A stretch of DNA of 64,000 nt from Datnioides undecimradiatus (GCA_008933995.1 WARS01000007.1:7250923-7314922); one strand, 5' to 3'. Shown: positions 1 to 12,420, counted from the first letter of the stretch. Numbers and translations are program-made. Notes: a model not told the origin generated them from the sequence alone.

Positions 1-2549
1 GTAACTAAGTTCAAGCCCATGTGAGTGTACCTGCATGTGTGACTAATCTACCTGCTCTAATGGCACCATTAGAGTGTTTCATTGGGGCCCAAATAGGCTG
101 AGGCCTGCTCTTAATGGAACCTGCGCTCCTCTAAACTGAGAGCACAGTCCGGTGGTTGGAGAAGGACATTTCGCTCTAGGAATAATAAGGCATAACAAGA
201 TCTGCAAAGTGTTCAAATGGTAAAATCAATACTAAACTGAAATGTTGCCATGGACACATGGAAGCAAGTGGAGGAGAGTGGAGAGGCGCCGGTGATCTGG
301 ATTATTGGGGAATATTGAGGTTGAGTGTTGCATGGTTTTATCCTCAGTGACAGAACAAGAGAAATGGCTGAAAGTGCAAAGTGAATTTACAAATATCTGT
401 GTCAGAGGAAAAAGAATGAAGAAATTAACATGTTTGATAAAGATTAATTTGGATCCTTTGCTGTGTTCTGTATGAAAAGGAGTCACTGAATTTTTAAACA
501 TTTTCATTGTAGTCAATGTCTCCAAAAAACTTCACTGGACTTCAGTTACCGCCACCAAGTAGTTTGTGTTTTAGGTTTATTTATTTGTGTGTCTGATTGC
601 TAGTTAGAGCCCCACTGATATTAGATGTTTGACACTGATACAATATTGATTTTGAGGGAAAGTTGAAGGTGTTCTGTATCTACTGTATCATTACAGGCCA
701 CGCTACAGATTTTCTACTGAACTGGTGGGCGTGGTCACCTCTTTTTCATATTTGGCCTCTAATTAAGTGGTTGAGCATCATGCAGATGTTAGGTCTCTAT
801 TTGGGTCTGTTCAGGTTGACAGCATTTTGGATCAGATCTAATTATCCCAGAGTCTGTTCATTAGACGTGGAGTTGCCCTGGGCTATGTGAATTGACATGA
901 AGACGTGTCTGGTTAAAATGTTCCATATCACAGGGGTTTGTGGATCTGCTTCATAAACGTGCAGAAACTGGAGGGAAAAGGAGTCTGAGCTGCCACACAA
1001 AAGTGCCTTTTGCTAGCTTGGCTTTACTTTCTGTCTGAACAAACCTTAATAGCTCCATACAGGATTTAACTATTATTCAAAAAATTTTCTTTTAATAAAA
1101 TACATTCAGAGTGTTGATCAGCCTTGGTGGCACAATGTGCAGACTAAGTGTTAAGCTCTTTTGCCTCTTTCGACAATTCAGGTATTTGTTTGCCTCAGAC
1201 AAACCATGTTGTTTGTTTGTCTAAAAGCAAAAGTCTTTCTGTGTATTCTAAATGGCCAGACTCGAACGAATGCAGAAGAAAAAGTTTTACACTTGCCTTA
1301 TTCCACTGTCTACACAAACTCTACAAGTGTTCTGTCCTTTGGTCTTTGTAATCTCACTGTAATGAATCATACCAAAAGATATCATAGGAACACTTTTGGG
1401 TGGTCTGTCCTTCAAGACAGTCATTGTGTTAAACTGTGTTGTAATGTACACTTTAGAAGCAGTTGAAAACCAGCCTACCTTCACATGAGTCCACACCTGG
1501 TGAATTGTGGGATTGTTGGATTGTCTGTTGCAGAGAGTAGCAAGAATTGTCAGAAGCAGCTCAGCCCACATCTCCTATTGTAAAGTGTGCTTTGGATGTT
1601 TGGAGACATTCCAGCAAGAATTATTCTGAAGCACAGTTAGGCCTTTACACATCAACTAGTGTCACGTTACAATTGTATTTTGATTTGTTTATTGAAACAC
1701 CAAGTGATGGTCACCATGGATGCCCTCTCTCATTGCGGCCAATATGGTAGCAGCACTGCTGTATGTCATACCTAAGGTGTGAAATGTATGTGTGCTATAC
1801 CTGAGAATTACATCTGCATCTGTGCACCCTCGTCAAAGGTTTTCCATACTGCATCAACCCGATGCACAGTGGTTGGCTGAAGAAGTCAATACAGCTCACA
1901 GCCATAATCAAAACCTATGTATGTGCAGAGATTAATGCTGTTGACTCAGTCGACGGACAAAGAATTACAAGAGAATATAAAGAAGCAGTTTCTGTATGTC
2001 AGACTGACCACTGACCAATTTTAGAGGTGAAAGAGAGTCACTGGAGAGTATTGTTTTCTCTTTTTTTCCTGATAAGAATATCAGGTACTCCGTTAATGAG
2101 AAAAGCGTGGATGTCAGCGCCTGAACTCTTGGGCAGTTTCTGCCCGTCTCCAAGGAAACAATTAAGACTCTCTCTTCATGGTCAACCATAACCCTCCTTT
2201 TCAACATGCTGGAAATCTATTTTTCTCTTCTACATAGTTTTATATATGTATATGTCATCTATTAGGAATGAAAACCAGAATTAATTTTTAAGAATCAGAC
2301 AGCTTTTTCAAAGCACACTTAATAAGTTCAATGCAAGCCTTTGTTGTTTTTGTTCTTTTAAAATCTATTTAGATTTTGAATCCCATCTGAAAAGCATAAC
2401 AATGAAAATCTTTTTCCAGTGACGACAAAACCAATGTGAAACCCATATGTTTCTATGGTGTGTGTGTGCTTTACTTTCTCAGTCACTAGCACTTTAGCTC
2501 AACGATGATGAAGTCAGTGTCTCAGGGGCCCGTTTACCACTTTTGTCAG
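1..2549. other. Gene-free stretch, AT-rich non-coding DNA
   Basis: No open frame here looks like a protein. Frames are short, start at random ATGs and have no recognisable domain. Around 1118-1165 there is a weak resemblance to the tRNA-like head of fish SINEs (GGTGGCACAATGTGCAG, then TTGCCTC), without a convincing B box or tail. Nothing else stands out. Confidence 0.6.
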
Positions 2550-2755
2550 TGACAATAGGATGGATTGCCACAACATTTGGAAGAGAAATTCATGGTCCCC
2601 AGAGGATTTACCCTAATCATTCCGTGAATGTTAGCATGCTGAGTGATGAACATGGCAAAGATGATATCTGCTTAACATGAGCTTGTTGTCTTGTTGGTAA
2701 TTGTGAGCATGACAGCATTTTGCTCTTCCAAGTGCAACAACAGCCTTAGAGGGCC
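2550..2755 (+). repeat. Percomorph dispersed repeat, family A, copy 1
   Basis: The run GATGGATTGCCACAACATTT, then a CATGGTCCCCAGAGGAT block, then TTAGCATGCTGA and GTGAGCATGACAGCATTT follow in the order typical of a mid-repetitive sequence common in perch-like fish introns. The same units recur at 18940, 36125, 37917, 58712 and 59560. This copy is in plus orientation and is strongly diverged. The family is recognised from memory of its sequence; I cannot name its transposon class. Confidence 0.65.
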
Positions 2756-3634
2756 ACAAGCGTGGCTATACACTCTTCATTCCTCTCCTTCATAAGTAGA
2801 CCTACCTGCTGGATTCTCCATAGTCACAATCGACCACCTCTCCTATAAAGCACTCTGGAGAGCAGTCGGACGTGAGAGAAAGCCATTTCTTTCTCCGACT
2901 GCCTTTTGTCTTCCCTAAACTCACTCTCTCTCTCTGTCTCTCACAAATACTTTCTTTCTTTTCCTCACACTTTCCATTCATTCTACACCATTGTGGGATC
3001 TGTCTCAAGGTTATCCTTTAACTGCAGGTGTGTGTATGTGTGTGTGATGCTCACAGAGCCTGTTGTATTGATTTAGACTGCCGGGCGAACCTGTCAGCAG
3101 CCTTGAGTCCTGGTGAACAGCGCAGGGACATGCGGCTAAAAGGAGATAGATCTCTGAGTTTACAGTGTATTTATCCAGGTTTCTTCTCTGGGCTTGCACT
3201 CTTTGGCAACATGAATACAACCCATATATGCTTCATTTATCTTTTACCCTCCTACAACATATATACACAAACACATGTCAGCTTGTGTTTATGTGATTCC
3301 TTGTAATAATCCATTACTTGGAGGGCACAAAAAGTCCCATTTTTTTCTCCTCAGCTTCTTAGTACTGCTTCTCATTTTTACAACATAAATTCAGTGAGCC
3401 TGTAAGCACAACTTCCCATGCTGATTGCATTTGTAACTTTGAAGGTACAGTCATTGCTGTGGAACGGGACACTTATCGAGATTTGCTTTTCTCCAAACAT
3501 TTCACAAAATTCTGATTCAAACTCTGATGATTTCAGTCAGACTCCAAACAATCGTCTGGTTGAAATGTGAGATCAGACATTGGTTTTACCTATCTTTGGT
3601 GCCACAGTTAAGTCAAAGTCAAAACCACATACTG
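2756..3634. other. Gene-free stretch with short CT and TG tracts
   Basis: It holds a short (CT)n run near 2922-2936 and a TG-rich tract near 3027-3048. Short frames on both strands have no recognisable domain. I see nothing else. Confidence 0.6.
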
Positions 3635-4130
3635 CATATGAAAATGGACAATTTGTATCCACTTCCTCTCACTGTACAAAAATGATGGCAAAACATCCCA
3701 AATGTGGCTGCTGTCATTTTGAAGGCAACTGGTGATGTCCTTTGGAGCCAGATTCTGTGTGGAGTTGATTGAGGTGTGGAACCATGGTGTTGAGGTCCTA
3801 CCCATAAACCCACGTGACTTGACTGTGGGCACACACACAAGCTGTCAATTGTGATATCACCCCCCTTTTTCATAGCATCAGAAAACATCAGAAACAATGA
3901 AGATGTGAACTTACATCAGGATAATAAGAACTGCATAAAATGACAGGAATCATATTTTGGAAAAATTAATTTGACACTTTAATAATGTTTTTTAATTTGG
4001 CTCATGTCTTGTTTGCCTGCATAGAGTGGGGTGGGGTTTATAACATACACTGTAGCCAGCCAACAGGGGGTGACCAGGAGGTTTGGGCTTTGGGGAGCTG
4101 TCACATTGTCCATCCTAGTGTATAGATCAA
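3635..4130 (+). repeat. Percomorph dispersed repeat, family B, nearly complete
   Basis: The segment matches, block after block, a roughly 500-bp repeat that is very common in perch-like fish. It runs from a CACTGTACAAAAATGATGGC block, through GGAGCCAGATTCTGTGTGGA, CCATGGTGTTGAGGTCC, TGATATCACCCCCCTTTT and GCATAAAATGACAGG. It ends in GTAGCCAGCCAACAGGGGGT and TTTGGGGAGCTGTCAC. The order and spacing are kept, so this is one insertion and not scattered similarity. It has no coding capacity. Class not known to me; it is probably non-autonomous. Confidence 0.7.
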
Positions 4131-6475
4131 CACTTGTGATGAACAAAATCAACAAAAATCTCATTATAAATAATTCACTAATTTAAAAAAAATGCCAAAA
4201 TGACTGTAGTACAGTTTTGACACAGTGCAAAGAAAAGCAAAAGTAAACATAGACCTATTATTTTGAAAATAAAAATTGGATGACATTCTTTTCCTTGAAA
4301 TTGCCTATGTCTACAGGTAATGGCTGATGTCATACATATGTGTATAAAAATGCATGAGATCATCTTTTAAACTTGCAACCCAGGTAGCACAGCCCAGTAT
4401 AGACCTCAAAAATCATTAAAGAGAAATAATAACTTACAGTGAATTATGCAGTGTGTGTTATTGTAAAGTTAAGTCTTCTTCATATAGGATGTCTCACACT
4501 TTTCTGCCATGTCCCCCTTGGCCCTGTTGCCCACCCACATGTTTCCATACATACACTTTAACTGACAAGACAACAGATGCTCCGCGTAGTGCTTACTGTC
4601 AGCCGTCCTCTAAATAATGCGATGAATGTTTCACCTTTTTTAAACAAATCTGCCAACATCTGAATCACTGCAGCAGCACCAGACACAGCGGTCACCGCGC
4701 AGACTGCTGTCTAAGTGGATTTATTTGATGTGATCTTGGCTGATTCATGGGAGAGGGGAACGTTTGCCAAGATGAAGAGCTGAACCAGAGCTTTTCAAAT
4801 TTCTCCTAATAAATTTCTTGGACAAGTCTGGAAAACGGCTTGGCTGTATATCTTAGCCTTTAGAAAATCATCACAGACTTTGTCCCCAAAAAACCTGAAC
4901 AATGTTACTTTTTACCCTCTGATTTGATTTAATGCAAAACACTTTCAAATGCAATTTATGCTGTTGACTATAAATGACTATAATAGTTATTACTATAAAT
5001 TTGATTGGTGACTGTCACTCGAATGAACGTCAAAGTAATGACGCAGGAGCTTATGGTTAATAAATGCAAATTGTTTTCTAACTGTGATTTTAGTGCTTGA
5101 ATTAGCTCTTTACATCTTGTTCAGTTGATGGCAGCCGGTGGTTCTATGAACTAATTAAAGGTAAAATTAATTTATTGCATTCCCACATATCAATTATTTT
5201 TGCACTGTATCAAGCACAGTTAGTTCAGCAGTTAACAGTAAACAAGATCTTTGACTAATGTTTAATGTGTAAAGTTTGAATCCCAAAACTTGTCGTGTTG
5301 CTCTTCATTTACGTTTATGTGTTATTACAAACTTCTGACATGCTGACAGCTTGACAGTCTGCCGTGTTTTCAAATATGAAATAGTTTTACATATTAAAAA
5401 GTACACATTATATGCTGTCTCTCTGAGAGTTGATTGACAAAATGAAGACTACTCCAATATGTGTCAGCTGGGAAGGAACAAAGCTTCACTTGAGGAGACA
5501 ACAAGCTTCACTTAGCATGAAGCCTGGCATTAGATGGAAACAGCTCAACCGGTTCTGTTTAAAGGTGCCCCCGTCCACTCTGGGAACTAGCAATGTGTAT
5601 TTATCAGTATTTTCTGACATGGTATAAACTCAAACAAGGAAATCAAAATTATAATCAATTTATGAATCAGTAATGAAAACAGCTCTGCACTCTGCGCTCT
5701 TCACAATGCAAGGGGCAACAGAAATAGACATTTTAGATGTTTTTATCCTATTTTCCCATGAGCATAAATTGGTTGAAATAATGTGGTGAAACATGAGGTG
5801 AGTGTCTGACTGCTCATTCTGCTCAAATGCTGGACTACAGTATGTCCTAAGATCCACTTCTTAGTAATGGAGTAAAAACTCCAAAAGTATTTTTTTCCTT
5901 TTTATTACTTCACTACTGAGGTAAAATAATTTCACTGAAGGCTCTTTGAAGATAACTCAATTATTTATCCCTATTGGCGTAACTTTATGGAGATTGTTTT
6001 GTTATTTTTTACACAAAGGCCAGCATGTGGTGAGTGGGTACGCGAGGATGTTTGCTTGCTCGGTCGTGCTGCAGACTGTCAGGATGGCTTTTGCTAATCC
6101 ATACATCACAGTGGGACACGAATACAGCTGCTGGCATCAGGAGAGTCGAAGACAGTCTCCCACTGTCTCTGAAATGAGAGATGCAAAGTGATGTTGTCTC
6201 AAAATTAAAAGACAAATTGTCTGCGCCTTTGCAGGAGCTAGATAAGCCCGTTAAACAAAACAACGGCGGCACTGTGCGCCCGTGATGATGAGCTGTGCAG
6301 ATAACAACTGGGGGAGAAGACATGATGTCTATCAAGGATGGTGTCATAACTGGAGAGCTTTCTGAGATCTGCCAAAAGCATATTATTTGGATGTTTTGTG
6401 TGTGGGTGTGTGGGTGTGTGTGCTGATGTTTTGTCTCGGCACATGTGTGAGGACGCCGTGACAGGATTTACAGAA
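4131..6475. other. Gene-free stretch
   Basis: AT-rich, unremarkable sequence with short frames only. No repeat family, splice-site-flanked frame or RNA gene could be recognised. Confidence 0.6.
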
Positions 6476-6635
6476 AGAACGCAGGCCTGCGGTTCATTTT
6501 TGCTAATTAATTTTAATTACCAAGAAGACAGATGTAGTTCTGATAGCAGATGGAGGAGTCTGGTGGCCTGACGTGGTGCGATTCACTCCAGTGACTCCTC
6601 TGACTCCTCCACTTCCTCCCTCAAAGCTTCCTCTG

Positions 6636-6650
6636 CCCCCCCCCCCCCCC
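6636..6650 (+). repeat. Poly-C run, 15 nt
   Basis: Fifteen consecutive C follow a pyrimidine-rich lead-in (TCCTCCACTTCCTCCC at about 6604-6620). It is a homopolymer prone to length change and to sequencing error. Confidence 0.9.
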
Positions 6651-6875
6651 AACCTGTGGGGTCATGGGGTCGCGGTTGGAGGAGACAAGCGTGAAACGTA
6701 AGATGACGCCGTTATACTCCGCTGAAGACTCCTCGATGATGTGAAGATACAATCAACCCCCTGACAGCTGCTCAGAAAAAAAGACAAACAGTGGGTTCTT
6801 AAATCTTCATTAGTCAACAGTAAATGAGGTTTGTTTTACACTGCAACACACACACATGCCGCCAAAAGTGCGCAT

Positions 6876-6893
6876 ACACACACACACACACAC
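6876..6893 (+). repeat. (AC)9 microsatellite
   Basis: Nine AC dinucleotides, with a shorter ACACAC block about 25 nt upstream. Confidence 0.9.
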
Positions 6894-6894
6894 G

Positions 6895-7639
6895 GCCATG
6901 TGCATATCCATTACGCCTCAACTGAGAACCATGGTAATGGTGTCTATTGATTTCCTTTCTCTCCTCGACTAGTCAAGCATGTAGAGTTTGGATGCTGGGT
7001 AATGAAATTACCTTCACTATGGAGGATGTCAGGAAAATGTTACAGCTGGAGAGAGGCCCCTCAGTGAGCGCGTGCGGTAAACACAGCACCTGTTTGCATT
7101 GCTGTAATTTACAGCCAACGGCAGAGCTTCCTGTCTCAATCAACTCTTTTTTTTCCTCTGCTCCCATCATGGCACTAATTCATTTATTATTCATCTCATC
7201 AGTAGCACTAAATGATGTAAATGACCTTCTCTGAACTGTATGGGAGTCCATTTGGACACTGTCAAACACCATTAGACATTCAGCGCCCGGCTGCTCGAGA
7301 GGGTCAACTCTCTTAGCTCAACACTGACAGATAAAGCGTGAATGGGCTTTGTGCTTATGAATGGAAGCGGGAGCTCATGGCCATGCAGGTATGGTTGTGT
7401 GTTTGTGTGTGTACGTGCCTGATGTGGGCTTCTAAACCATAAGTGGTATGCTTTGGATGGGAACTTTTATGGAGACATGGGGGCAGAAATAATAAAGAGG
7501 TGTGAGTCACATTGGAAACCATGACATACAAGTACATGGTTCAGTATGTGCCTGGGACATCTGAGTCAACAGGAAGTGTGTGTGCTTGTGTGTGTATCTG
7601 CTGTGTTTGTTCCCCCCCTAAGCTCACCACTCGGAGTCA
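6895..7639. other. Gene-free stretch; possible conserved block at 7160-7235
   Basis: Frames near 6947-7234 on both strands are not protein-like. The block at 7160-7235 (CACTAATTCATTTATTATTC, then AAATGATGTAAATGACC) has the even, TAAT-rich texture of vertebrate conserved non-coding elements, but that can only be shown by alignment. Confidence 0.4.
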
Positions 7640-7644
7640 GTAAA

Positions 7645-7725
7645 CACAATACCGCCTTTAATTAGCTCTGCGGTTCTAATTGATTAAAATTCCCTGCAGC
7701 GCAATTATGCGATTTCATAGACATG
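7645..7725. promoter_or_regulatory. Candidate conserved non-coding element
   Basis: About 80 bp hold several homeodomain-like cores: TTTAATTAGCTC, TCTAATTGATTAAAAT and GCGCAATTATGCG, beside a pyrimidine-rich flank. The dense TAAT/ATTA spacing is typical of developmental enhancers. This is inference from texture only. Confidence 0.25.
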
Positions 7726-8117
7726 CCTCCCTTTCTTTCTTTTGACTTTCTGCCTCAGTGCCTTTTCTTTTTTCCTCCCTCAGTGTCTGACTTCAGCTCC
7801 ATTTAAACACAGATGTACTGGATGCATAGGGAGGAAACCTCTCAGTCCTCTGCCGCTCGTGGTCCTGGTGCTAACAAAGGTGAAAGGTTATTGGTCTTCT
7901 GTGTGTGTGTTGACCTGCAACCTGCAGCTGACAGTGAAACTGTTCTCACTGGGCCTTTCACACATGCATTCAAAACAACCTATAGTGTCAAAAGGTAAAA
8001 AGTTAGCTTTATCAGTTTTCAGGTAAAGTCAACATTAACCATGAAACAAAAGTAGCTCAACGGATAAACAAAACAATAAGGTAGGGAATTATGCTGATGG
8101 AGTGGTTTAAGAAGTTT

Positions 8118-8128
8118 GGGGGGGGGGG
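8118..8128 (+). repeat. Poly-G run, 11 nt
   Basis: Eleven consecutive G lie inside a segment that ends in GATGGACTATTCCTTTAGG, a phrase often met at the edge of fish repeats. The flanking segment may be an unrecognised repeat. Confidence 0.85.
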
Positions 8129-9653
8129 TCTTTGATTGGGTGTACGCCCTATTTTTGATGGACTATTCCTTTAGGAGTGGCAGAAGTGAGAATGCTAACA
8201 TCTAAAAGAGCCAAACAAGACAGGATGAAGGCCCGTGAGGAGCGACTATCATCCCCTTTTGTACGATTCATCGCATCGAGACCACAAAGACGCACAAAAG
8301 TCAAAGAGAATAGGGACAGGATCGGAGCAGCATGCAGCCAAGAAGAACTGAGAATTGTAAAAAATTAAGAAATGCAGACCAAAATACAAACGGTAATACA
8401 CTGAAGCTTTAATTGCAAAACGGATACAGTTATCTGCCATCCCACTGCTTTTCTGGTTTTATTAAAACAAACAGAATCAATCCCATATGCTAATGCTTAT
8501 GCCAAGTTTTGTCATACTGTTTTATTGTAAAAAAAACAGGAGACAGCTTTGTATTGCTGGATTAATGCTGGACTAGGCAGCAAAGGCTGTTCTTTCTGTG
8601 GCGCTGATAGTGTCAATATGTCCGATAAAATCAATACATTTCAGTAGAAGCTAATTGTCAGTTAGCAACCTTTGTAGGTGTGACCAGGCCTTTACACTGT
8701 CTGAGGTGTCTGTCTGTTGTAGTGGTGAACTGACTGACACACTTCCGCACCAGACTTTATATGAATGGAGCTGCAGTACAGTAGCTGTTGCTCATCAACT
8801 GTAGGCTGACACATCAATAAAGCACTCAGGCTTCATCCGTGCTCATGTCAGCCTCTGTGAACCCTGTGTATGTGTGTGTGTGTAATCATGTGTATCAAAC
8901 AGCCACCTCATCATGATTCTGTGAGGTATATGCACGTGCCCAGCCCGTGAGGGGAGGGAAAAGGCCCGTGATGAGAAACCATTTCACTCCATTGAAATAA
9001 CACTCAGGAAAATTACTCTTTGAACTTGACTACAGGCTTAAGAGCCTCATCACAGAGTCATTGCAGCCAGAATGGCGGAGTAGCAATAAAGAATCCTCAC
9101 ACATGTCGAGACAGCTCATGAATAACAATGAGGAGCAGGACACAATCAGAGTGACAGAGTCTTAAACAATGGGGAAGGGAAGGAAGTCTTTATCCGACTC
9201 CCTCATTTGTCTTTTCTGGTCCTCACACATGTACACAGATAATTAACAGAGTCGGCACACTATTGGCTGAACGTAAAGGCCAAGAGGTCAGGGTCAGTGA
9301 GGGACCTGATCCTGTGGCAGTGAAAGATCTGTGATATTATTCAGTCTGAATCTAAATATAAAAAACATGGGTATGAAAAATGAAAAGACACTAATTAACA
9401 ACATGGCTGAGGAGCATAAAACGGTATACAGGCTGTCTGTTAAACATAATAAGGACAAATAATTGGAACGTAACCCACTGAACAGAGCATTATTTTAATA
9501 TGTCGTGATCCTGTCAAAGCCAGATTTAGTACGTTTTTGGGCCTGAGTTAACCTTCTCCTTCATAGCTGCTCCTCAGTGGTTTGTATTTCCGTAAATAAA
9601 ACGTCAAGGGTTATTTCCTTTTGTCATTGGACCCGGGTGCTTATTTTAATCAT
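8129..9653. other. Gene-free stretch
   Basis: A basic 63-codon frame at 8177-8368 has no known domain and no splice context, and is taken as chance. The rest is AT-rich with one short TG run near 8870. Nothing else is seen. Confidence 0.55.
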
Positions 9654-9805
9654 AATGTGGGGACAAAAATTAGGCCCTACAAGATGAACATTTAAGATTT
9701 TGTTTTAAGATTGAGTATGTGGTTAAGGTTAGTGGATGGATTGGGGTTAGGCATACAGCGGTTGTGATTAAGCTTCGGGTAAATCTCTAGGGAGGTCATG
9801 TTAAT
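9654..9805 (+). repeat. Dispersed fish repeat carrying degenerate GGTTAG units
   Basis: The order GTGGGGACAAAAATTAGG, ACATTTAAGATTTTGTTTTA, GGTTAAGGTTAG and GGGGTTAGGCATACAG matches, from memory, a common fish repeat in which a GTGAGGACAAAAATT block precedes a run of GGTTAG-like motifs. The motifs look telomeric but belong to the repeat and do not imply a chromosome end. Confidence 0.6.
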
Positions 9806-11296
9806 TGATAAAGTGCCCTCAAAGTGGCAAAACTGAATGTGCAACGTTAGATCCGGTACTTGAAACTTTAGGACAGTGGCGCCAACAGTGCTACCACGTG
9901 GAAACGCTAAGGGTTGGAAGAAGTGACAAAGTTGTCTGTTTCCACTTTAACCATCCAAGGAGTGCGAATAGAGATCAACTGGACTTGTACAAAGATCCTC
10001 AAAGATGCTTCAGCTCCCATCCAAGACCGAAGAGGCCTCTTGGATTAGAGGTGAAATGGCATATTATGTAGATTTTGTGTACCAACCCAAAATGCATTCA
10101 GTCTCTTTAGATTGGTCAATTGTGAAATGTGCGGCAGACCCTGTCGTTTTATTTTTTACAATTTTGGATCGCTAGTAAATTAAATTCTGAGAATTTTTGA
10201 GGCAAGAAATTAACAGTGGAGATTTTTGATTTTAGCTGTGTTATTAACATTTAACACAAAGTATGAAACAAACGGTAAAATAAAGTCCCTCTCATCCTCG
10301 TCCTGGCTCTTCCTCCTTGCATTCCTCTCTCCTCTCAACACGCGATCTACCATATGTGATATGAATGACAGAGATTAGAAAGGTGAAACTCAGACAATCA
10401 CAGAAATCCTCAGCAAATGTCTTTGATGATTAATGAGATGATATGATGGGCAGCGGTGCACAGTCGTCCAGCAGTGACTCAAAGGAAATTAAAGTGATCT
10501 TTGACAACTGAGCTCACGGACCACTCCCCTCTAAAGCCCTTTGTACTGACTGTTGGATCTGCTTCAACATAAAGCATTCCTTTCACACACAGCCAGCATG
10601 CCTGGAAACACATTTTTAAAGTAATCTTTTGATTTTCAATCCTAAATATTGCTTTTTCTCAGCACTCATTCCAGGATAGTATTTCTCAACACTTAATATT
10701 GTGAAAGAAGTTGCATTTTTCTCTTCCTTATCACTGAGGGATGTGAGAGTTCGAGCGAAGACATGTGGATGATAATGATAGACATTTATGTACAGTATCT
10801 GCCCTGAATGACCTTGTTTTAGGTCAGACATGGTGGGTAGCTAATCTCTTTATCAATCTGCATGCAGAAACACAGCTGGGCCAGCCGTATCCCAGCATGC
10901 CTCAGTTCACATTTTTCTGGCCAAAACCAACTGATTCTGCACGTAGTCAGGAATAACTCAGGCACAGCTTGACATTTGGCATAGGGAGAAAAGATATTGG
11001 ATTTATAATTGAATTAGTGTGAGGAGGAAAAAAAAAAAGTTTTCGGGAACTATTTTGCTGAAACACAATGACTTAGTGCAGCTTTCCCCTCTATTTTCAA
11101 TTTGAGGAAAAAAAAAAAAAACCCCAGTGCTTTATTAAACCTCAGATGTCTTTGTGGTTTCGCATGACTGAAATGTGGTGCTATCAAAATAGAAGGTCAG
11201 ATCATACCTAACATTTAGTTGTTCTTCTTGACTTAGCCTTAAACTTTGCATCATTAAAATATATTACAACACATTTTAAAACATGGATACAAACAT
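9806..11296. other. Gene-free stretch
   Basis: An 88-codon frame at 9805-10071 has no recognisable domain. Two A-runs occur at about 11029-11038 and 11107-11120. No gene or known repeat was recognised. Confidence 0.55.
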
Positions 11297-11332
11297 TATA
11301 TATATATATATATAATTTCTTGCCTCAAAATA

Positions 11333-11363
<31 letters not shown>

Positions 11364-11367
11364 TTTT
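11297..11367. repeat. Twin (TA)n microsatellites plus T-run
   Basis: A (TA)9 block at 11297-11314 and a (TA)12-13 block at about 11331-11355 flank a 16-nt unique spacer. The second runs straight into about 12 T. Self-complementary TA blocks this close can extrude as cruciforms. Confidence 0.9.
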
Positions 11368-11431
11368 ACATAGTATTGTATAGAATACAGCTGCTATATA
11401 GCATGCATGAGGACACCCAGGAAACCCACTG

Positions 11432-11469
11432 ACCTTGTTGAAAATGAATAACCTTGTTGAAAATGAATA
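11432..11469 (+). repeat. Perfect 19-bp tandem duplication
   Basis: The 19-mer ACCTTGTTGAAAATGAATA occurs twice head-to-tail with no mismatch, so the duplication is recent. Confidence 0.95.
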
Positions 11470-11804
11470 ACATATATAAATTTAAAAATATCTACTTATC
11501 CCTCACAGAAAAAAATCAGTTCATGTATATGCAAATATTGTTTATTTAAGATTCTGGATACAAGATACCTTCATTGAAAAGTTTATCTTGCGTTTGGGAC
11601 CTGGAGCTTCCACATCACTCTTGTGTTCATTGCTGCTGGCTTACAATTGGCCCAAAGCGTTTGTGATGTCACATCCACAGAGATTTAAGATGAGCACAGA
11701 GCAACTTTTCCCCTTCAGCAGATCTATGTGACTCAGTCTGAACATACATCACAGTGTACTCTACACAGCCGTCGAGCACACTACCATTCACTCATTCATT
11801 TGGG

Positions 11805-11901
11805 CAAGTTATAGAAAATCAGCAGGTAGTTACAGTTACTAGTTAGTTTTCTCAACATAACCAGTTACTGCATATTGTTTGACATATTACTCCCAACACT
11901 G
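11805..11901 (-). repeat. Fragment of a GGGAGTAAC-type fish repeat
   Basis: Read on the minus strand it begins CCAGTGTTGGGAGTAAT and ends with AGTAACTGTAACTACC. This is the terminal signature of a widespread fish repeat whose copies alternate GTAAC and TTAC blocks. A second copy, in plus orientation, lies at 44599-44735. It is probably a non-autonomous DNA transposon remnant. Confidence 0.55.
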
Positions 11902-12224
11902 GTACAACAAACAGATGCTTGATTGGAAGATGGCTTTATGGGAAATAATAATGAAAAAAGGGCTAAAAAGACTTTTGAACTTTTTTTTTTTAGTGGGAAA
12001 AGATGAATGGAGCACAAAGTCCAACTTCTCTTAAAAAGAATAGTTTTTTTGTGTTGGTATTTCATGTGTCAGCAGATGGAGGGCCCTGAGGGAGCCCAGC
12101 GTGCGGCTCTGAGCGACCTGTAGCATTTCCTAACAGCTTCATTTAGTTCCAGGCATGGTGTCTGGCTGGGTGCCGTAACCTGGCTGGGCCCTTTAGGGCT
12201 GCCAAGACCCACAGCACCAGCCTT

Positions 12225-12420
12225 ATTATTCCCCTCTTGCTCCGACTGTGTAATTTGATCAAGTTATTCATAACATTTCAGCTGACGCCTCTCCCTAGAG
12301 TTAGCGTGACATTGCTATTTGCAGAGGATAAATGCATTATAGGATGGCCCACTGCTAGGAAATTGAGCATTAATATTTGCTCTTGATGTGATGTATATAA
12401 ACAGACAGATTTGCAGGCTC
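12225..12420. promoter_or_regulatory. Candidate conserved non-coding element
   Basis: The block runs from GTAATTTGATCAAGTTATTC through CATTTCAGCTGACGCC and GATAAATGCATTATAGG to GAGCATTAATATTTGCTC. It has no simple repeats, mixes homeobox-like TAAT sites with an E-box-like CAGCTG, and looks unlike the repeat-rich flanks. No frame in it is protein-like. Conservation has not been measured. Confidence 0.3.

Noticed and set aside
1118-1165. SINE head-like GGTGGCACAATGTGCAG
   Set aside because: No B box, tail or target duplication; resemblance too short to annotate as a mobile element.
4055-4075. CTCF-like CCAACAGGGGGTGAC
   Set aside because: It is the normal end of the family B repeat and matches the CTCF consensus less well than the two sites reported.
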